From UBA10205 sp964373815 (lineage in GTDB: Archaea; Iainarchaeota; Iainarchaeia; Iainarchaeales; Iainarchaeaceae), in NCBI GenBank assembly GCA_964373815.1, contig CAYJWI010000026.1, forward strand, positions 1 to 13,079: DNA of 13,079 bases, given 5' to 3'. The position numbers were made by a program, and so were the translations under genes. Of this stretch, positions 1-8,000 are shown in pieces; within the stretch, counting starts at the first letter, position 1; the number at the start of each line of letters is the position of its first letter. The notes beneath the pieces were generated by a model. It saw only the letters and a program-made list of their open reading frames with translations, ran no database searches and had not been told where the DNA came from.

Positions 1-45
1 TAAATTAACTATTTCAATATCATCTACAGGATAATCTTCACCCAT
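1..45 (-). CDS. Possible start of a gene running off the left edge (partial)
   Basis: Reading leftwards from an ATG at 45-43, the frame stays open for 15 codons to the window edge (MGEDYPVDDIEIVNL). It begins 14 bp after the leuD stop codon, as expected for a next gene in the same operon. A GAG lies about six bases before the ATG, a weak ribosome binding site. The fragment is acidic and too short to assign to a family; it does not look like the N-terminus of isopropylmalate dehydrogenase, the enzyme one might expect after leuCD. It could be a chance open frame. Confidence 0.4.
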   Translation of the reverse strand, partial: MGEDYPVDDIEIVNL

Positions 46-59
46 AATTCTCAACCCTT

Positions 60-665
60 TTACTTGAAGCCCATAATGTACGCTATTTTCCCCGCCTTCT
101 CCATCGTTTTCGGCAGCGAGCCGACCAAAAGCCCGAGCATGTTCCACGACCCGGAAACGAGGTTTTTGCGCCTGCCTTCGGGGATTTCGATTGGGAAGGA
201 GGAACCCGCATAGCTCAGTGTTTTCTCCTCGAGGTTGAGGTTTAGCAGCTCCTCGGAATCCTCTTTTTCCAAAAAATCCTGGAGTGCACGCACATCCCCG
301 GGCGAAGCTGTGGCACAGGGAACCCCGAGCAGCTGGCAGTTTCCGGAAAAGATTTCGGCAAAGCTCTCGCCGACAATCGCCTTTACCCCGAACCGCAAGA
401 GAGCCTGCGGCGCGTGCTCGCGCGAAGAGCCGCATCCGAAATTCCTATTCACTACCAATATGGAAGCGCCCTTGTGCTTGGGAGAATTGAAAGGGTGCTC
501 TGTGGGTTTGCCATCCGCGGAGAAGCGCGCATCGTAAAAAGTGTAATTGCCCATCTTCTCGAAAGTTATTTCCTTAAGAAAGCGCGCGGGGATAATCCTG
601 TCAGTGTCAATGTCATCTCCGCGCAGGGGCATGCCTTTTCCTGCAATTTGTGTTATCTTAGTCAT
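60..665 (-). CDS. leuD: 3-isopropylmalate dehydratase small subunit (LeuD)
   Basis: This is the swivelling domain of isopropylmalate isomerase, which with LeuC converts 2-isopropylmalate to 3-isopropylmalate in leucine synthesis. The same type of enzyme isomerises citramalate in the pyruvate route to isoleucine. The N-terminus carries the family motif around DDIDTDRIIPARFL (about residues 17-30). The substrate-loop signature NFGCGSSREHAPQAL follows near residues 74-88. At 201 aa it matches bacterial LeuD; the usual archaeal protein is about 160-170 aa, so a bacterial origin is likely. The ATG start is well supported: GGGGTGAT lies about six bases upstream, an almost ideal SD site. leuC lies 105 bp upstream on the same strand and is its obligate partner. 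The frame is intact. Confidence 0.96.
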   Translation of the reverse strand: MTKITQIAGKGMPLRGDDIDTDRIIPARFLKEITFEKMGNYTFYDARFSADGKPTEHPFNSPKHKGASILVVNRNFGCGSSREHAPQALLRFGVKAIVGESFAEIFSGNCQLLGVPCATASPGDVRALQDFLEKEDSEELLNLNLEEKTLSYAGSSFPIEIPEGRRKNLVSGSWNMLGLLVGSLPKTMEKAGKIAYIMGFK

Positions 666-770
666 TCCAAATCACCCCAAAAACCCTAAACACGATTTTT
701 CCCAGGACAATACCTTGGCAAACCCTGCAAGGCTTGCTTCGATTCTCCCAAACAACCCATCCACAAAACC

Positions 771-2171
771 CTACAAAGCAGCCCTTACGTCGACCACTTT
801 TCCGTTCACGGCAGCGGCGGCGACCATTGCAGGGCTCATTAGCAAAGTCCTGCCCAATGCCGAGCCCTGCCTGCCCTTGAAGTTCCTGTTCGATGAGGAT
901 GCGCAAATCTCCCTTCCCTTGAGCTTGTCCGGGTTCATTGCAAGGCACATAGAGCAGCCGGCAAGCCTCCACTCGAAGCCTGCGCGGGTAAAAATTTTGT
1001 CAATGCCTTCCTTTACCGCCTGCGCCCCGACCTGCTGCGAACCTGGGACTACAATCGCCTTTACGTGCGAAGCGACTTTTTTGCCTTCCACGACTTTCGA
1101 GGCTTCGCGCAAATCGGAAATGCGGGAATTGGTGCAAGAGCCGATGAAAGCGACATCAATCTTCGTCCCTTCGATTGGCGAACCGGGCTCAAAGCCTGTG
1201 TGCTCGAGAGCCTCGAGGGCGGTTTGCCTCTGGGACTGTGGCAAGTCTTTTGGGAAAGGGATGTTCTCTTCAATGCCCACTGCCTGCCCGGGGTTTATGC
1301 CCCAGCAAACCATCGGCGAGAGGGAGGAGACATCGAGCCTGAAAACGTCATCGAACTTCGCGTTCGCAGAGGATGCAAGCGATTTCCACCAGGAGAGCGC
1401 TTTTTCGAACGCTTCGCCTTTGGGGGCGAATTCGCGGCCATTGATATAATCGAAAGTGGTCTTGTCCGGGTTGACATAGCCTGCGCGCGCGCCGCCTTCT
1501 ATGCTCATGTTGCAAACGCTCATGCGCTCCTCCATCGACATTTTATCGAAAGCCTCACCCGCATACTCGTAAGCATAGCCAATGCCGCCATTCACGCCGA
1601 GCTGCTGGATAATCTTGAGTATTACGTCTTTGGAGTAAACGCCTTTTGCAAGCGAACCTGAAACATCTATCTTCCTAACTTTCGGCTTCGAGAGGCAGAG
1701 GCATTGCGAGGCGAGAACGTCGCGCACCTGTGTAGTGCCTATGCCGATTGCGATTGCGCCGAAAGCCCCGTGGGTGCTTGTGTGCGAATCCCCGCAGGCG
1801 ATCGTCATCCCCGGCTGGGTAAGCCCCAGCTCCGGGCCTATCACGTGCACTATCCCCTGCTTTCCCGAATCCGGGCCGAAAAACCTTATCCCGAATTCGC
1901 GCGTGTTCTTTTCTAATTCGGACATCATCTGCTCTGCCATCGAATCAGAAAAAGGCCTCTGCTGGCTTTGCGTGGGGATTATGTGGTCAACGGTTGCAAC
2001 CGTGCGCTCTGGAAAAGCGACGGAGAGGTTTTGCTCGCGCAGCATCTGGAATGCCTGCGGGCTTGTCACTTCGTGTATCAGGTGAAGGCCTATCAGGAGC
2101 TGGGACTCGCCGTTGGGGAGCTTTTGCACCTCGTGCATTTCCCAGACCTTGTTGAAGAGGTTTTCGTGCAA
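771..2171 (-). CDS. leuC: 3-isopropylmalate dehydratase large subunit (LeuC)
   Basis: Catalytic subunit of the leucine-pathway isomerase, a member of the aconitase superfamily, cytosolic. The [4Fe-4S] ligands are visible as C346 (in GSCTNSR) and C406 and C409 (in AGCSMCLAMNPD). The substrate motif GDSHTSTHGAFGA is at about 127-139 and SSSNRNFKGRQG at about 425-436. Length (466 aa), cysteine positions and N-terminus match bacterial LeuC closely; archaeal HacA/LeuC proteins are near 420 aa. The start is TTG at 2171-2169: the sequence before it reads GGTGGTTGTTTG, giving a good SD with no better in-frame ATG, and the N-terminus aligns with known LeuC. The gene ends in TAG. It follows ridA by 61 bp and precedes leuD by 105 bp. 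Confidence 0.96.
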   Translation of the reverse strand: MHENLFNKVWEMHEVQKLPNGESQLLIGLHLIHEVTSPQAFQMLREQNLSVAFPERTVATVDHIIPTQSQQRPFSDSMAEQMMSELEKNTREFGIRFFGPDSGKQGIVHVIGPELGLTQPGMTIACGDSHTSTHGAFGAIAIGIGTTQVRDVLASQCLCLSKPKVRKIDVSGSLAKGVYSKDVILKIIQQLGVNGGIGYAYEYAGEAFDKMSMEERMSVCNMSIEGGARAGYVNPDKTTFDYINGREFAPKGEAFEKALSWWKSLASSANAKFDDVFRLDVSSLSPMVCWGINPGQAVGIEENIPFPKDLPQSQRQTALEALEHTGFEPGSPIEGTKIDVAFIGSCTNSRISDLREASKVVEGKKVASHVKAIVVPGSQQVGAQAVKEGIDKIFTRAGFEWRLAGCSMCLAMNPDKLKGREICASSSNRNFKGRQGSALGRTLLMSPAMVAAAAVNGKVVDVRAAL

Positions 2172-2232
2172 ACAACCACCATTAGTATTAATGAATGAAG
2201 ATATGAAAAAGGTTAAAATATCGCACCCGGCT

Positions 2233-2652
2233 TTAGGCCCAGGGCTTGAGCTTTATCGGCTTTTCCGCAACATACGCAATGCAGGAAATCTCTACAAGCG
2301 CCCAGAGGGGCAGGGCCGTTACCTGCACGGTCTGCCTCGCGGGCTTTGGGTCGTAGGGGAAGTGGGAAGCATAGACCTCGTTTACAGCCTTGAAATCCAA
2401 GAGGTCTATTAGGAAGATTTCTGTCTTTACAACGCTCTCAAGGCTCGCCCCGGCCTCTTCAAGGATTGCCGCAATGTTCTTGAGCGCCTGCTCGGTCTGC
2501 TCCCTCACCCCCCCTTTCACCATGGCGCCTGTGGCGGGGTCAAGGCCTATCTGTGCCGCAACGAAAAGGAAGTCGCCGGCGGCAATTGCCTGCGAATAAG
2601 GGCCAATTGGCTTCGGCGCCTTGCCGGTTTCAATCTTGCGTATCAGTTCCAC
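2233..2652 (-). CDS. ridA: RidA/YjgF/Rid-family enamine/imine deaminase
   Basis: RidA proteins hydrolyse reactive enamine/imine intermediates such as 2-aminoacrylate, released by pyridoxal-phosphate enzymes including threonine dehydratase of isoleucine synthesis. The 139-aa length is typical of the trimeric family. Visible hallmarks are GPYSQAI (17-23), QIGLDP (34-39), the substrate arginine R106 in PARQTVQV, and E121 in ALVEI. W117 stands where many relatives have a small residue (LPLGALVEI), a minor oddity. The start is GTG at 2652-2650 with GAGGG seven bases upstream. A TATA-like palindrome lies 33 bp before the start. It is first in the ridA-leuC-leuD run, which fits protection of branched-chain amino acid enzymes. 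Confidence 0.93.
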   Translation of the reverse strand: MELIRKIETGKAPKPIGPYSQAIAAGDFLFVAAQIGLDPATGAMVKGGVREQTEQALKNIAAILEEAGASLESVVKTEIFLIDLLDFKAVNEVYASHFPYDPKPARQTVQVTALPLWALVEISCIAYVAEKPIKLKPWA

Positions 2653-2677
2653 GGCGTTTCCCTCAAAAAAAAAATCT

Positions 2678-2691
2678 AGGTTTTTAAACCT
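2678..2691. promoter_or_regulatory. Palindromic TATA-like box shared by ridA and the cupredoxin gene
   Basis: The 14 bases AGGTTTTTAAACCT are a perfect 6-bp inverted repeat around TT. Its centre is 27 bp from the cupredoxin ATG at 2712, the position expected of an archaeal TATA box for a leaderless mRNA. It is 33 bp from the ridA GTG in the other direction, which leaves a short leader. A run of ten A (2665-2674) lies between the box and ridA. Use by both genes is inferred from geometry only. Confidence 0.55.
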
Positions 2692-2711
2692 ATTTCACGT
2701 TAGATTGTACA

Positions 2712-3290
2712 ATGAAAACTAATTTTATTTACATAGCATTGATTGCCATCCTCTCCTTAATGCTTTTGAGCGGATGCAGCCAGCAGCAAACGCAGGCACC
2801 TGCAGGAAACACTGATGCCAGCGCGAAGCAGCCCGCTCCTGCCAGCACAAATACTGCCCCTCCAAAAGAGCAAAGCATCCCGAATTTGCCGGCTGAACCC
2901 GTGGCGGATGAGAACGGGCCGGGGGAAATTGCGGCCCCCGAGGAGCCAGAGCCGGACAGCAGCGCTGGAAGCACAAACCACACAATACTTATTACTGCGC
3001 AAGGATTTGAGCCCAGCACGCTCACCATAAAGCATGGGGATATAGTGACATGGATGAACAACGACAGCCCGGTTGCAAGATGGCCAGCGTCGGCGAGCCA
3101 CCCAACGCATAGGGTTTACCCGGGTTCTGGCATCGAGAAGTGCGGGACATCAGAACAATCCGACATTTTTGATGCTTGCGGCAACATCGTGAAAGGCGGG
3201 AGCTTCAGCTTCATTTTCAACGAAAAGGGCAGCTGGGGCTTCCACAACCACTCGAACCCGACTACATTCGGGAAGATTACAGTTGAATGA
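2712..3290 (+). CDS. Cupredoxin-fold lipoprotein, probable metal-binding surface protein
   Basis: A secreted, lipid-anchored protein with a small copper-type domain. Residues 4-21 form a hydrophobic signal peptide ending in LLSGC, so C22 is a likely lipidation site. Residues 23-88 are a low-complexity Q/A/P/T/E linker. Residues 89-192 match the cupredoxin fold (GFEPSTLTIKHGDIVTWMN, then WGFHNH). Probable metal ligands are H130, H133, H178 and H180. The usual type-1 copper cysteine near the last histidine is absent; instead C144 and C156 could form a disulfide. A related family with HPTH and HxH motifs is known from bacteria and archaea. Electron transfer is therefore uncertain; metal binding or storage is an alternative. 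The ATG start agrees with a TATA-like box 27 bp upstream and no SD. Next downstream is a metal transporter. Confidence 0.85.
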   Translation: MKTNFIYIALIAILSLMLLSGCSQQQTQAPAGNTDASAKQPAPASTNTAPPKEQSIPNLPAEPVADENGPGEIAAPEEPEPDSSAGSTNHTILITAQGFEPSTLTIKHGDIVTWMNNDSPVARWPASASHPTHRVYPGSGIEKCGTSEQSDIFDACGNIVKGGSFSFIFNEKGSWGFHNHSNPTTFGKITVE

Positions 3291-3320
3291 ACGCAGTTGG
3301 CCCATACTTTTAACAATCAG

Positions 3321-3328
3321 ATTTAAAA
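3321..3328 (+). promoter_or_regulatory. TATA-like box for the ZIP transporter
   Basis: ATTTAAAA is centred about 28 bp before the ATG at 3353. With no SD site before that ATG, this spacing fits a leaderless archaeal transcript beginning at or next to the start codon. Confidence 0.55.
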
Positions 3329-3352
3329 CCACTAACCCCCAGTTTTTGTTTC

Positions 3353-4102
3353 ATGCTTGAGGTCTGGGCCTATTCGCTTGGCAGCGTTGCTATAGTGAGC
3401 ATTATTTCGCTAATCGGAGTGGTTGTTTTTCCCCTTTTCGGGAAGAATGCTAAAAAATCACTCGTGTACATGGTGAGTTTTTCCGCGGGCGCGCTTTTCG
3501 GCGATGCCTTCATCCACCTGCTCCCCGAAGCAGTAGGGGAAACTGGCTTTACCACGCACCTCGCGCTCTACCTCGTTTCGGGAATAGTTTTCTCTTTCAT
3601 AATTGAAAAATTCATAAGGTGGAGGCACTGCCACATACCAACAGACGACCACCACCCCCACCCATTCGCATTCATGAACCTTGTGGGCGATGCCGTGCAC
3701 AACTTCATTGACGGCATAATAATCGGCGCGAGCTACCTTGCAGGAATCCCCGTCGGAATCGCGACAACGCTTGCCGTGGTGTTCCACGAGATACCACAAG
3801 AGATTGGGGATTACGGGGTGCTTCTACATGGGGGATTTACGAGAAAGAAAGCCATTATGCTTAACTTTTTGGTCGCCCTCGCAGCAGTAGCGGGGGCGGT
3901 TGTTACCCTATTGCTTAGCTCTTTTGTTTCCGGAATAAATTCTTTCATAATACCTTTTGCCGCAGGTATTTTCATCTACATTGCAGGCTCGGACCTCATC
4001 CCAGAACTGCACAAGGAAGTGGAGCTAAAGGAATCCGCAATCCAGCTCATTTGGTTTTTGCTAGGGGTCGGGGTAATGCTCCTGCTCTTGCTATTTGAGT
4101 GA
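3353..4102 (+). CDS. ZIP-family divalent metal transporter
   Basis: An integral membrane protein of the ZIP family, which moves zinc or iron and related divalent cations into the cytoplasm. Its 249 aa contain about eight hydrophobic segments. The metal-binding core is clear: HNFIDG (H116, N117, D120) in one helix and HEIPQEIGD (H145, E146, E150, D153) in the next. A histidine-rich cytosolic loop lies between the third and fourth helices (RHCHIPTDDHHPHP, about 91-104), as usual in ZIPs. An early helix has SAGALFGDAFIHLLPE, the known ZIP pattern. The start is ATG, with a TATA-like box 28 bp upstream. The upstream neighbour is a cupredoxin-type lipoprotein, suggesting a metal-handling pair, but each has its own promoter. 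The metal cannot be told from sequence. Confidence 0.93.
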   Translation: MLEVWAYSLGSVAIVSIISLIGVVVFPLFGKNAKKSLVYMVSFSAGALFGDAFIHLLPEAVGETGFTTHLALYLVSGIVFSFIIEKFIRWRHCHIPTDDHHPHPFAFMNLVGDAVHNFIDGIIIGASYLAGIPVGIATTLAVVFHEIPQEIGDYGVLLHGGFTRKKAIMLNFLVALAAVAGAVVTLLLSSFVSGINSFIIPFAAGIFIYIAGSDLIPELHKEVELKESAIQLIWFLLGVGVMLLLLLFE

Positions 4103-4127
4103 AACAAACTTGAAATTAGGCAGCAGT

Positions 4128-4427
4128 ATGGATTTCAAAGAAAAAGTCTGGAAGCTTCTGCGCAAAATCCCGCGCGGCAAAGTCACGACTTATGGGAAAA
4201 TCGCGCGCGCCCTGAAAAATCCGGCCGCTAGCCGCGCAGTGGGAAATGCCTGCGGCCTCAACCCGCGCGCGCCAAAAGTCCCCTGCCACCGTGTGGTTGC
4301 AAGTGATGGAAGGCTAGGCGGATACTCGGGCGGCATAAAGAAGAAAATCCGCCTGCTCGCTGGCGAAGGCGTAAGGGTACGGAGCGGGAAAATAGAGGGT
4401 TTTGGGGAAAAGCTTTTCAGGTTCTGA
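4128..4427 (+). CDS. ogt: O6-alkylguanine-DNA alkyltransferase, single catalytic domain (Ogt/MGMT)
   Basis: A suicidal DNA repair protein that takes alkyl groups from O6-alkylguanine onto a cysteine. From the ATG at 4128 it is 99 aa and consists only of the DNA-binding/active-site domain. The acceptor cysteine is C53 in VPCHRVVASDG, so it is not an alkyltransferase-like protein, which lacks the cysteine. The helix-turn-helix region TTYGKIARAL (20-29), the arginine finger R36 and the asparagine hinge in NACGLNP (40-46) are present; GGYSGG (64-69) closes the substrate pocket. The N-terminal RNase-H-like domain of ordinary Ada/Ogt is missing. The frame also opens at a TTG at 4095 overlapping the ZIP gene, but that has no SD; the ATG has an AGG eight bases upstream. 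It lies 25 bp after the ZIP gene and may be co-transcribed. Confidence 0.9.
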   Translation: MDFKEKVWKLLRKIPRGKVTTYGKIARALKNPAASRAVGNACGLNPRAPKVPCHRVVASDGRLGGYSGGIKKKIRLLAGEGVRVRSGKIEGFGEKLFRF

Positions 4428-4432
4428 AAATT

Positions 4433-4444
4433 AAAGTTAAAAAC
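4433..4444 (+). promoter_or_regulatory. TATA-like box for the thioredoxin-fold gene
   Basis: AAAGTTAAAAAC is centred about 28 bp before the ATG at 4467, again the leaderless spacing. It lies just past the end of the alkyltransferase gene. Confidence 0.45.
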
Positions 4445-4466
4445 ACGTTTCAGGAAACTGGTATTT

Positions 4467-5027
4467 ATGGTTCTCACACAATCGGATTATTCAGTCCTCA
4501 AAAAAAGCTCCAGCGCGCCGGGGTTTGAATTGCCGGGGACAGATGGCAACATGCACTCGATTGAAAAGCAGCCCGGCAAAAAAGGCTACCTTGTTGTTTT
4601 CATGTGCAACCACTGCCCTTATGTGAAGCCGAAAATGAAATACCTCACGGAGCTCTATTACAAGTACGCACCGAAAGGGCTTGTGATGTTTGGGATAAAC
4701 AGCAATGACACAAAGGCTTATGGCGAGGACGATTTCGGGCACATGAAGCAGGTTGCAAAGGAAAAGGGATTCAAGTTCGCATACCTTTTCGACGAAACGC
4801 AGAACGTGGCCAGAGCTTACGGCGCCGCCTGCACCCCAGACCCTTTCCTTTTCGACTCCGGGTTAAAGCTTGCCTACCACGGAAGAATCGACGATGCGCA
4901 CATGCAGGAGCACGGGAAAGCGAAAACAAATGAGCTCGAGCAGGCGGTAGGGCAGCTGCTCTCCTATGGAAAAGTGACGGTGAAAGAGGAGCCGTCGATG
5001 GGATGCAACGTGAAGTGGAAGCCTTGA
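4467..5027 (+). CDS. Thioredoxin-fold protein of the AhpC/TSA group with CNHC motif
   Basis: A 186-aa cytosolic redox protein; no signal peptide is visible. The N-terminus (APGFELPGTDG, about 17-27) is the usual lead-in of peroxiredoxin/TlpA-like proteins. The redox site is C47-N-H-C50 followed by PYVK. The cis-proline position is in CTPDP (122-126), with an extra cysteine C122, and the tail has the conserved SMGCNVKWK with C180. This pattern, CNHCPYVK plus a C-terminal GCNxKWK, marks a widespread family usually labelled thioredoxin-family or AhpC/TSA protein. Substrate and partner are not established; thiol-disulfide exchange or peroxide reduction are the options. ATG start, leaderless-type promoter. 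It converges with carB, 61 bp away. Confidence 0.88.
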   Translation: MVLTQSDYSVLKKSSSAPGFELPGTDGNMHSIEKQPGKKGYLVVFMCNHCPYVKPKMKYLTELYYKYAPKGLVMFGINSNDTKAYGEDDFGHMKQVAKEKGFKFAYLFDETQNVARAYGAACTPDPFLFDSGLKLAYHGRIDDAHMQEHGKAKTNELEQAVGQLLSYGKVTVKEEPSMGCNVKWKP

Positions 5028-5042
5028 ATGCGAAGCAAGGCT
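5020..5042 (+). repeat. Inverted repeat at the 3' end of the thioredoxin-fold gene
   Basis: AGCCTTG (5020-5026) and CAAGGCT (5036-5042) are perfect reverse complements around a 9-base loop; the stop codon (5025-5027) lies in the stem and first loop base. The loop region holds TGCGAAGCA, itself a tiny hairpin. No T-run follows on the plus strand, so it may stabilise the mRNA end rather than terminate. Confidence 0.6.
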
Positions 5043-5066
5043 AAAAATGAGAAAAATAGTTAAAAA
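5043..5066 (-). terminator. Archaeal-type T-tract terminator for carB
   Basis: On the minus strand after the carB stop come three T5 runs (5066-5062, 5056-5052, 5047-5043) spaced about 10 bases apart. Multiple T-tracts without a required hairpin are the known form of archaeal termination. Confidence 0.55.
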
Positions 5067-5088
5067 TCCGACTACTCGAATTGCGAAT

Positions 5089-8000
5089 TTACTTGATGTA
5101 ACTGCTCCATGGAAGTATTTCCAGCTCTTCCTGTTTTTTCTTAAGGATTGAATCGAGGAACGCTTTTGCAATCTGGAGGTTGGTTATAAGAGGGACATTG
5201 TAATCTATCGCCGCGCGGCGCACATCGTACTTTGGGTCCGTTGCAATCTGCCTGAAAGGGTCGGCAACTATTATCGCCAAATCCACTTTTCCCTTCTGGA
5301 AAAGCTCGAGCACGTTCGGCTTCTTTTTCTCGTGCAATTTGAAGACCATTTTGCACGCAACCCCGCTCTCTTTGAGGAACTCGGCGGTTGATTCGGTAGC
5401 GAAGAGCTCGAAACCTGCTTTTGATAAATCCTGCAGCTCGGCGAGCATCTTCTGCCTGTTGGCATCCCCCGTGAGGGAAACTAGCACGCGTTTTTTTGGA
5501 ATAGAATACCCCGTGCTTAGAAGCGCTTTGAGGAAAGCGTCCTCGAAAGTTTTCCCTATGCACCCAACCTCCCCGGTCGAGGCCATTTCAACGCCAGAAA
5601 CAGGGTCGGCCCCTTTGAGGCGCGAGAAGGAGAACTGCGGCGCCTTTACCCCGACATGGCCGAGTTCGAGGAAGGATTTTCCATTGTGCTCGAATTTTTC
5701 GCCAAGGATTGCCTTCGAGGCGAGCTCGATGAAGTCGCTGCCTGTGACTTTTGAAACAAAAGGCATGGAGCGCGAGGCTCGCAGGTTGCACTCTATCACC
5801 ATCACCTCATTGTCCTTTGCTATGAACTGGATGTTGAACGGCCCTGAAATCTTGAGCCGGAGGGCGAGCTTTTCGCCGATTTCGCGCACCTTTCTCACAG
5901 TCTCGAGGTAGGTTTTCTGCGGAGGCAAAACCATCGTCGCATCCCCTGAATGAACCCCGGCGTTCTCTACGTGCTCTAGCACAGCGAAAGCCTTTATCTC
6001 GCCATTTAGTGCTACGGCATCGAGCTCTATTTCGCGCGCGTTGAGGATGAACTTGCTTATCACTACCGGGAATTCCTTGCTAAGCGAAGTGGCCTCCTCC
6101 AAATACCCCGCAAGTTCGGAAGCGTTGAAAGCTACAGCCATTGCCTGGCCGCTCAGAACATACGAAGGCCTCACAAGCACTGGATAGCCCGCTTCGTCCG
6201 CAAAATCCTTGGCTTTTTCGAGCGTTGTTAGCTCTTTCCACTTCGGCTGCGGGATTGCGAGCGAATCGCAAAGCGTGCTGAACTTGTGCCTGTCCTCCGC
6301 GCTGTCAATGCTCTCCGGCGAAGTCCCCAGCACGGTATAACCCGAATGCCAGAGCTTGAGCGCGAGGTTGTTCGGTATCTGGCCGCCCATTGAAACGACA
6401 ATTCCGAGGGGCTTTTCCAGATCGTAAATGTCTGCAACGGTTTCAAAGCTCAATTCGTCAAAATAGAGCTTGTCGCACTCGTCATAATCCGTGGAAACGG
6501 TTTCGGGGTTGTAGTTTACCATTATGGATTCGTGCCCGCTCTTCCTCATGGCCTTTGCGCAGGAAACGCAGCAGTAATCGAATTCTACACTGCTCCCTAT
6601 CCTGTAAGCGCCAGAGCCCAGCACTATCGCCGAACTCTTGCCACCGAACGCGATGTCATGGGAAACCGCGTTGTAGGTTAGGTAGAGGTAATTGGTTTTC
6701 GCCGGGTACTCGGCAGCAAGTGTATCAATCTGCTTTACGAAAGGCAGTATCCCGAACTCTTTCCTCTTCGCCCTTATTGTGTGCTCGTGCTCGATTCCAA
6801 TCACCATTGCGATCTGCTTGTCGGAAAAGCCCTGCCCCTTTGCTTTCATTAAAAGTTCCGGCCCGAGCCCATCTATGCCGCGCCTCTCGAGCTCCTTTTT
6901 AGTTTCGACTACGTTATTCACCCGCTGCAAAAACCATTTGTCTATCTTGGAAGCCGAGTGGATTTTGTCAATCGGAATGTTTTTCTCGAGCGCCTCGACA
7001 ATAGCAAAAATCCTTTTATCTGTAGGGTACTTCACTTCCTCGGCGAGCTTTTTGAAATAAACCCTATTGCCCACGAGCCCGTACATGCCTATCTGGAGCA
7101 TTCTCACGGCTTTCTGCATCGCCTCCTCGAAAGTCTTCCCAATCGCCATCACTTCCCCGACACTTTTCATCTCGGAGCCTATGCGCCTGCTGACGTTCCG
7201 AAATTTCTGCAAATCCCAACGTGGTATTTTCACGACGACATAGTCTAGCGCCGGCTCGAAACATGCCTTCGTAACTTTCGTAATCGAGTTCTCGAGCTCG
7301 AGCAGACTGTATCCGAGGCCAAGCTTTGCCGCGACAAAAGCAAGAGGGTATCCTGTAGCTTTCGAAGCGAGCGCGGAGCTGCGCGAGAGCCTTGCGTTCA
7401 CTTCAATTACCCTATACTCCTTGCTTTTCGGGTCGAGGGCGAATTGTATGTTGCACTCCCCGACAACCCCGAGATGCCTTATGACTTTTATCGAAAGCTC
7501 GCGGAGCATGTGGTATTCCTCGTTGTCGAGGGTTTGCGAAGGCGCGACCACTATGCTCTCACCAGTATGGATGCCGAGCGGGTCGAAGTTCTCCATGTTG
7601 CACACGGTTATGCAGTTGTCAAATGAATCCCGCACCACCTCGTACTCTATTTCCTTCCAGCCATAGAGGCACTCCTCTATTAGCAGCTGCGGAACTGACT
7701 TGAGTGCCTTCTCGCCCATTTCCTTTAGCTCCTTCTCGCCCTTCACTATGCCGCTCCCCTTTCCCCCGAGCGCGAATGCAGCACGAACCATAACAGGATA
7801 GCCTATTTTTTTTGCGGCTTTCAGAGCCTGCTTTGCGGATGTAACCGCAAATGATTTGGGCACCAAAACCCCAATTTTGCGCAATTCCCTGTTGAAAAGC
7901 GCTCGGTCCTCGGTGAGCTCGATGCTGCGCACGGGTGTGCCGATTACTTTCACTGCGTATTTTTTGAAAACGCCTTTCGCGTTCAGCTCAACGCCGCAGT

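Noticed and set aside
686..760. 24-codon minus-strand frame between leuC and leuD
   Set aside because: No clear SD and no family resemblance; the 105-bp gap probably just holds the leuD ribosome binding site.
666..770. Possible G-quadruplex from several GGG runs in the leuC-leuD gap
   Set aside because: Loops between the G-runs are too long for a stable quadruplex.
547..1449. 300-aa open frame on the plus strand
   Set aside because: It lies antisense to leuD and leuC, whose products match known families over their full length; no recognisable protein features.
5028..5038. 11-base match ATGCGAAGCAA with the hairpin cluster near 8912-8922
   Set aside because: Several 11-base matches are expected by chance in 13 kb; not enough to claim a dispersed repeat.
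5339..5911. 190-aa plus-strand open frame
   Set aside because: Antisense shadow of carB in a GC-rich region; no family features and no credible start signal.
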